A DNA stretch of 7,093 bases from Clostridiales bacterium (GTDB lineage Bacteria; Bacillota_A; Clostridia; Oscillospirales; Oscillospiraceae): assembly GCA_022777455.1 (NCBI GenBank), contig JALFGI010000004.1:1-7093 (forward strand), written 5' to 3'. Numbering within the stretch: position 1 is the stretch's first letter; every line of letters starts with the position of its first letter. The notes beneath the pieces were generated by a model that did no database searches, was not told the origin of the DNA, and was given only the letters and a program-made list of their open reading frames with translations. This document shows, one piece after another, positions 6,947 to 7,093 of this stretch. The position numbers and the translations under genes are program-made.

Positions 6947-7093
6947 TTAGTCAGTTATATTAGGTTTAATCACCACGGTGTAGTGCTTTGTTGCCCGCTT
7001 TAGGATGGCGTTGGCAGACACCTCGTCATTGAGGATCATGGAGCTCCAACTAGCCGGTTCCCGTTGCGAGCAGATGATGGTGCTTAGGTTAAT
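6947..7093 (-). CDS. istB: IS21-family helper ATPase IstB, C-terminal 48 residues, truncated by window edge
   Basis: IstB is the DnaC-like AAA+ ATPase that assists the IstA transposase in target selection. The visible frame is open from the right edge to the stop TAA at 6949-6947. It reads STIICSQREPASWSSMI, corresponding to the family's conserved Ser-Gln...Trp segment after the Walker B region, then NDEVSANAILKRATKHYTVVIKP, which matches the closing pattern (Asp/Asn-AIL-x-Arg-hydrophobic ending). The usual last Gly-Glu-Ser-x-Arg is not present; the protein ends in IKPNITD. Walker A and B lie outside the window. This frame is too short to stand alone, but the motif order is distinctive. Its direction, toward the ABC exporter, places the element's end at about 6761. 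Confidence 0.75.
   Translation of the reverse strand: MNLSTIICSQREPASWSSMILNDEVSANAILKRATKHYTVVIKPNITD

Larger units (their letters stand above)
6761..7093 (-). mobile_element. IS21-family insertion sequence, one end and istB 3' part (continues beyond window)
   Basis: The istB C-terminus on the - strand and a TG-starting terminal dyad at 6761 identify the downstream (istB-side) end of an IS21-type element. The element runs off the right edge, so istA and the other end are not seen. The proposed outer boundary, TGTTAGCGTC at 6761, lies 12 bases after the ABC exporter stop. Between terminus and istB stop (6811-6946) there is a non-coding stretch with GC-rich hairpins. The boundary is inferred, since the opposite end and target duplication are outside the window. 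Confidence 0.65.

Noticed and set aside
1..7093. CRISPR array, tRNA, rRNA or riboswitch
   Set aside because: No regularly spaced direct repeats, cloverleaf or conserved RNA motif was seen on reading both strands. Apart from the leaders and IS end described, almost all bases are coding.

Overview
The window looks like a cell-surface or exopolysaccharide locus of a low-to-mid-GC anaerobic Firmicute, probably a gut Clostridia (Oscillospiraceae or Lachnospiraceae type). This rests on the gene families (polytopic flippase, ferredoxin/FrhB-like protein, NTP_transf_5 nucleotidyltransferase, DUF4874/DUF4832 protein, clostridial-style ABC exporter), on purine-rich Shine-Dalgarno sites, and on sigma-A-like promoters. 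The genus cannot be fixed from the sequence alone. The first two genes look richer in A and T than the last three, judged by eye.

Left part (1-3437, + strand): the window opens inside a polysaccharide (lipid-linked oligosaccharide) flippase. Its stop codon overlaps the start of a two-[4Fe-4S]-cluster protein of the F420 hydrogenase beta-subunit (FrhB/FdhB C-terminal) family, as is common in polysaccharide gene clusters. After a 97-base gap with its own possible promoter comes an NTP_transf_5-type nucleotidyltransferase.

Middle part (3438-5050): a membrane-anchored DUF4874/DUF4832 protein runs on the - strand, convergent with the nucleotidyltransferase and separated from it by only 15 bases. 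Its start faces a 170-base divergent intergenic region. That region carries a striking symmetric promoter: one 30-base dyad supplies the -35 and -10 boxes of both strands with 17-base spacers.

Right part (5051-7093): the other side of this bidirectional promoter drives a complete homodimer-type ABC exporter (six membrane segments plus ATPase). Twelve bases after its stop codon the end of an IS21-family insertion sequence begins. The end has a 50-base nested dyad, and the element's istB gene (C-terminal 48 codons) enters from the right edge on the - strand. Whatever originally followed the exporter has been separated from it by this insertion.

Working model (inference): the flippase and FrhB-like protein belong to assembly and export of a surface glycan. 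The DUF4832 protein and the ABC exporter are expressed together from one shared promoter and may process and export a glycan or small peptide/lipid product. No precursor peptide, glycosyltransferase or regulator is visible in the window.
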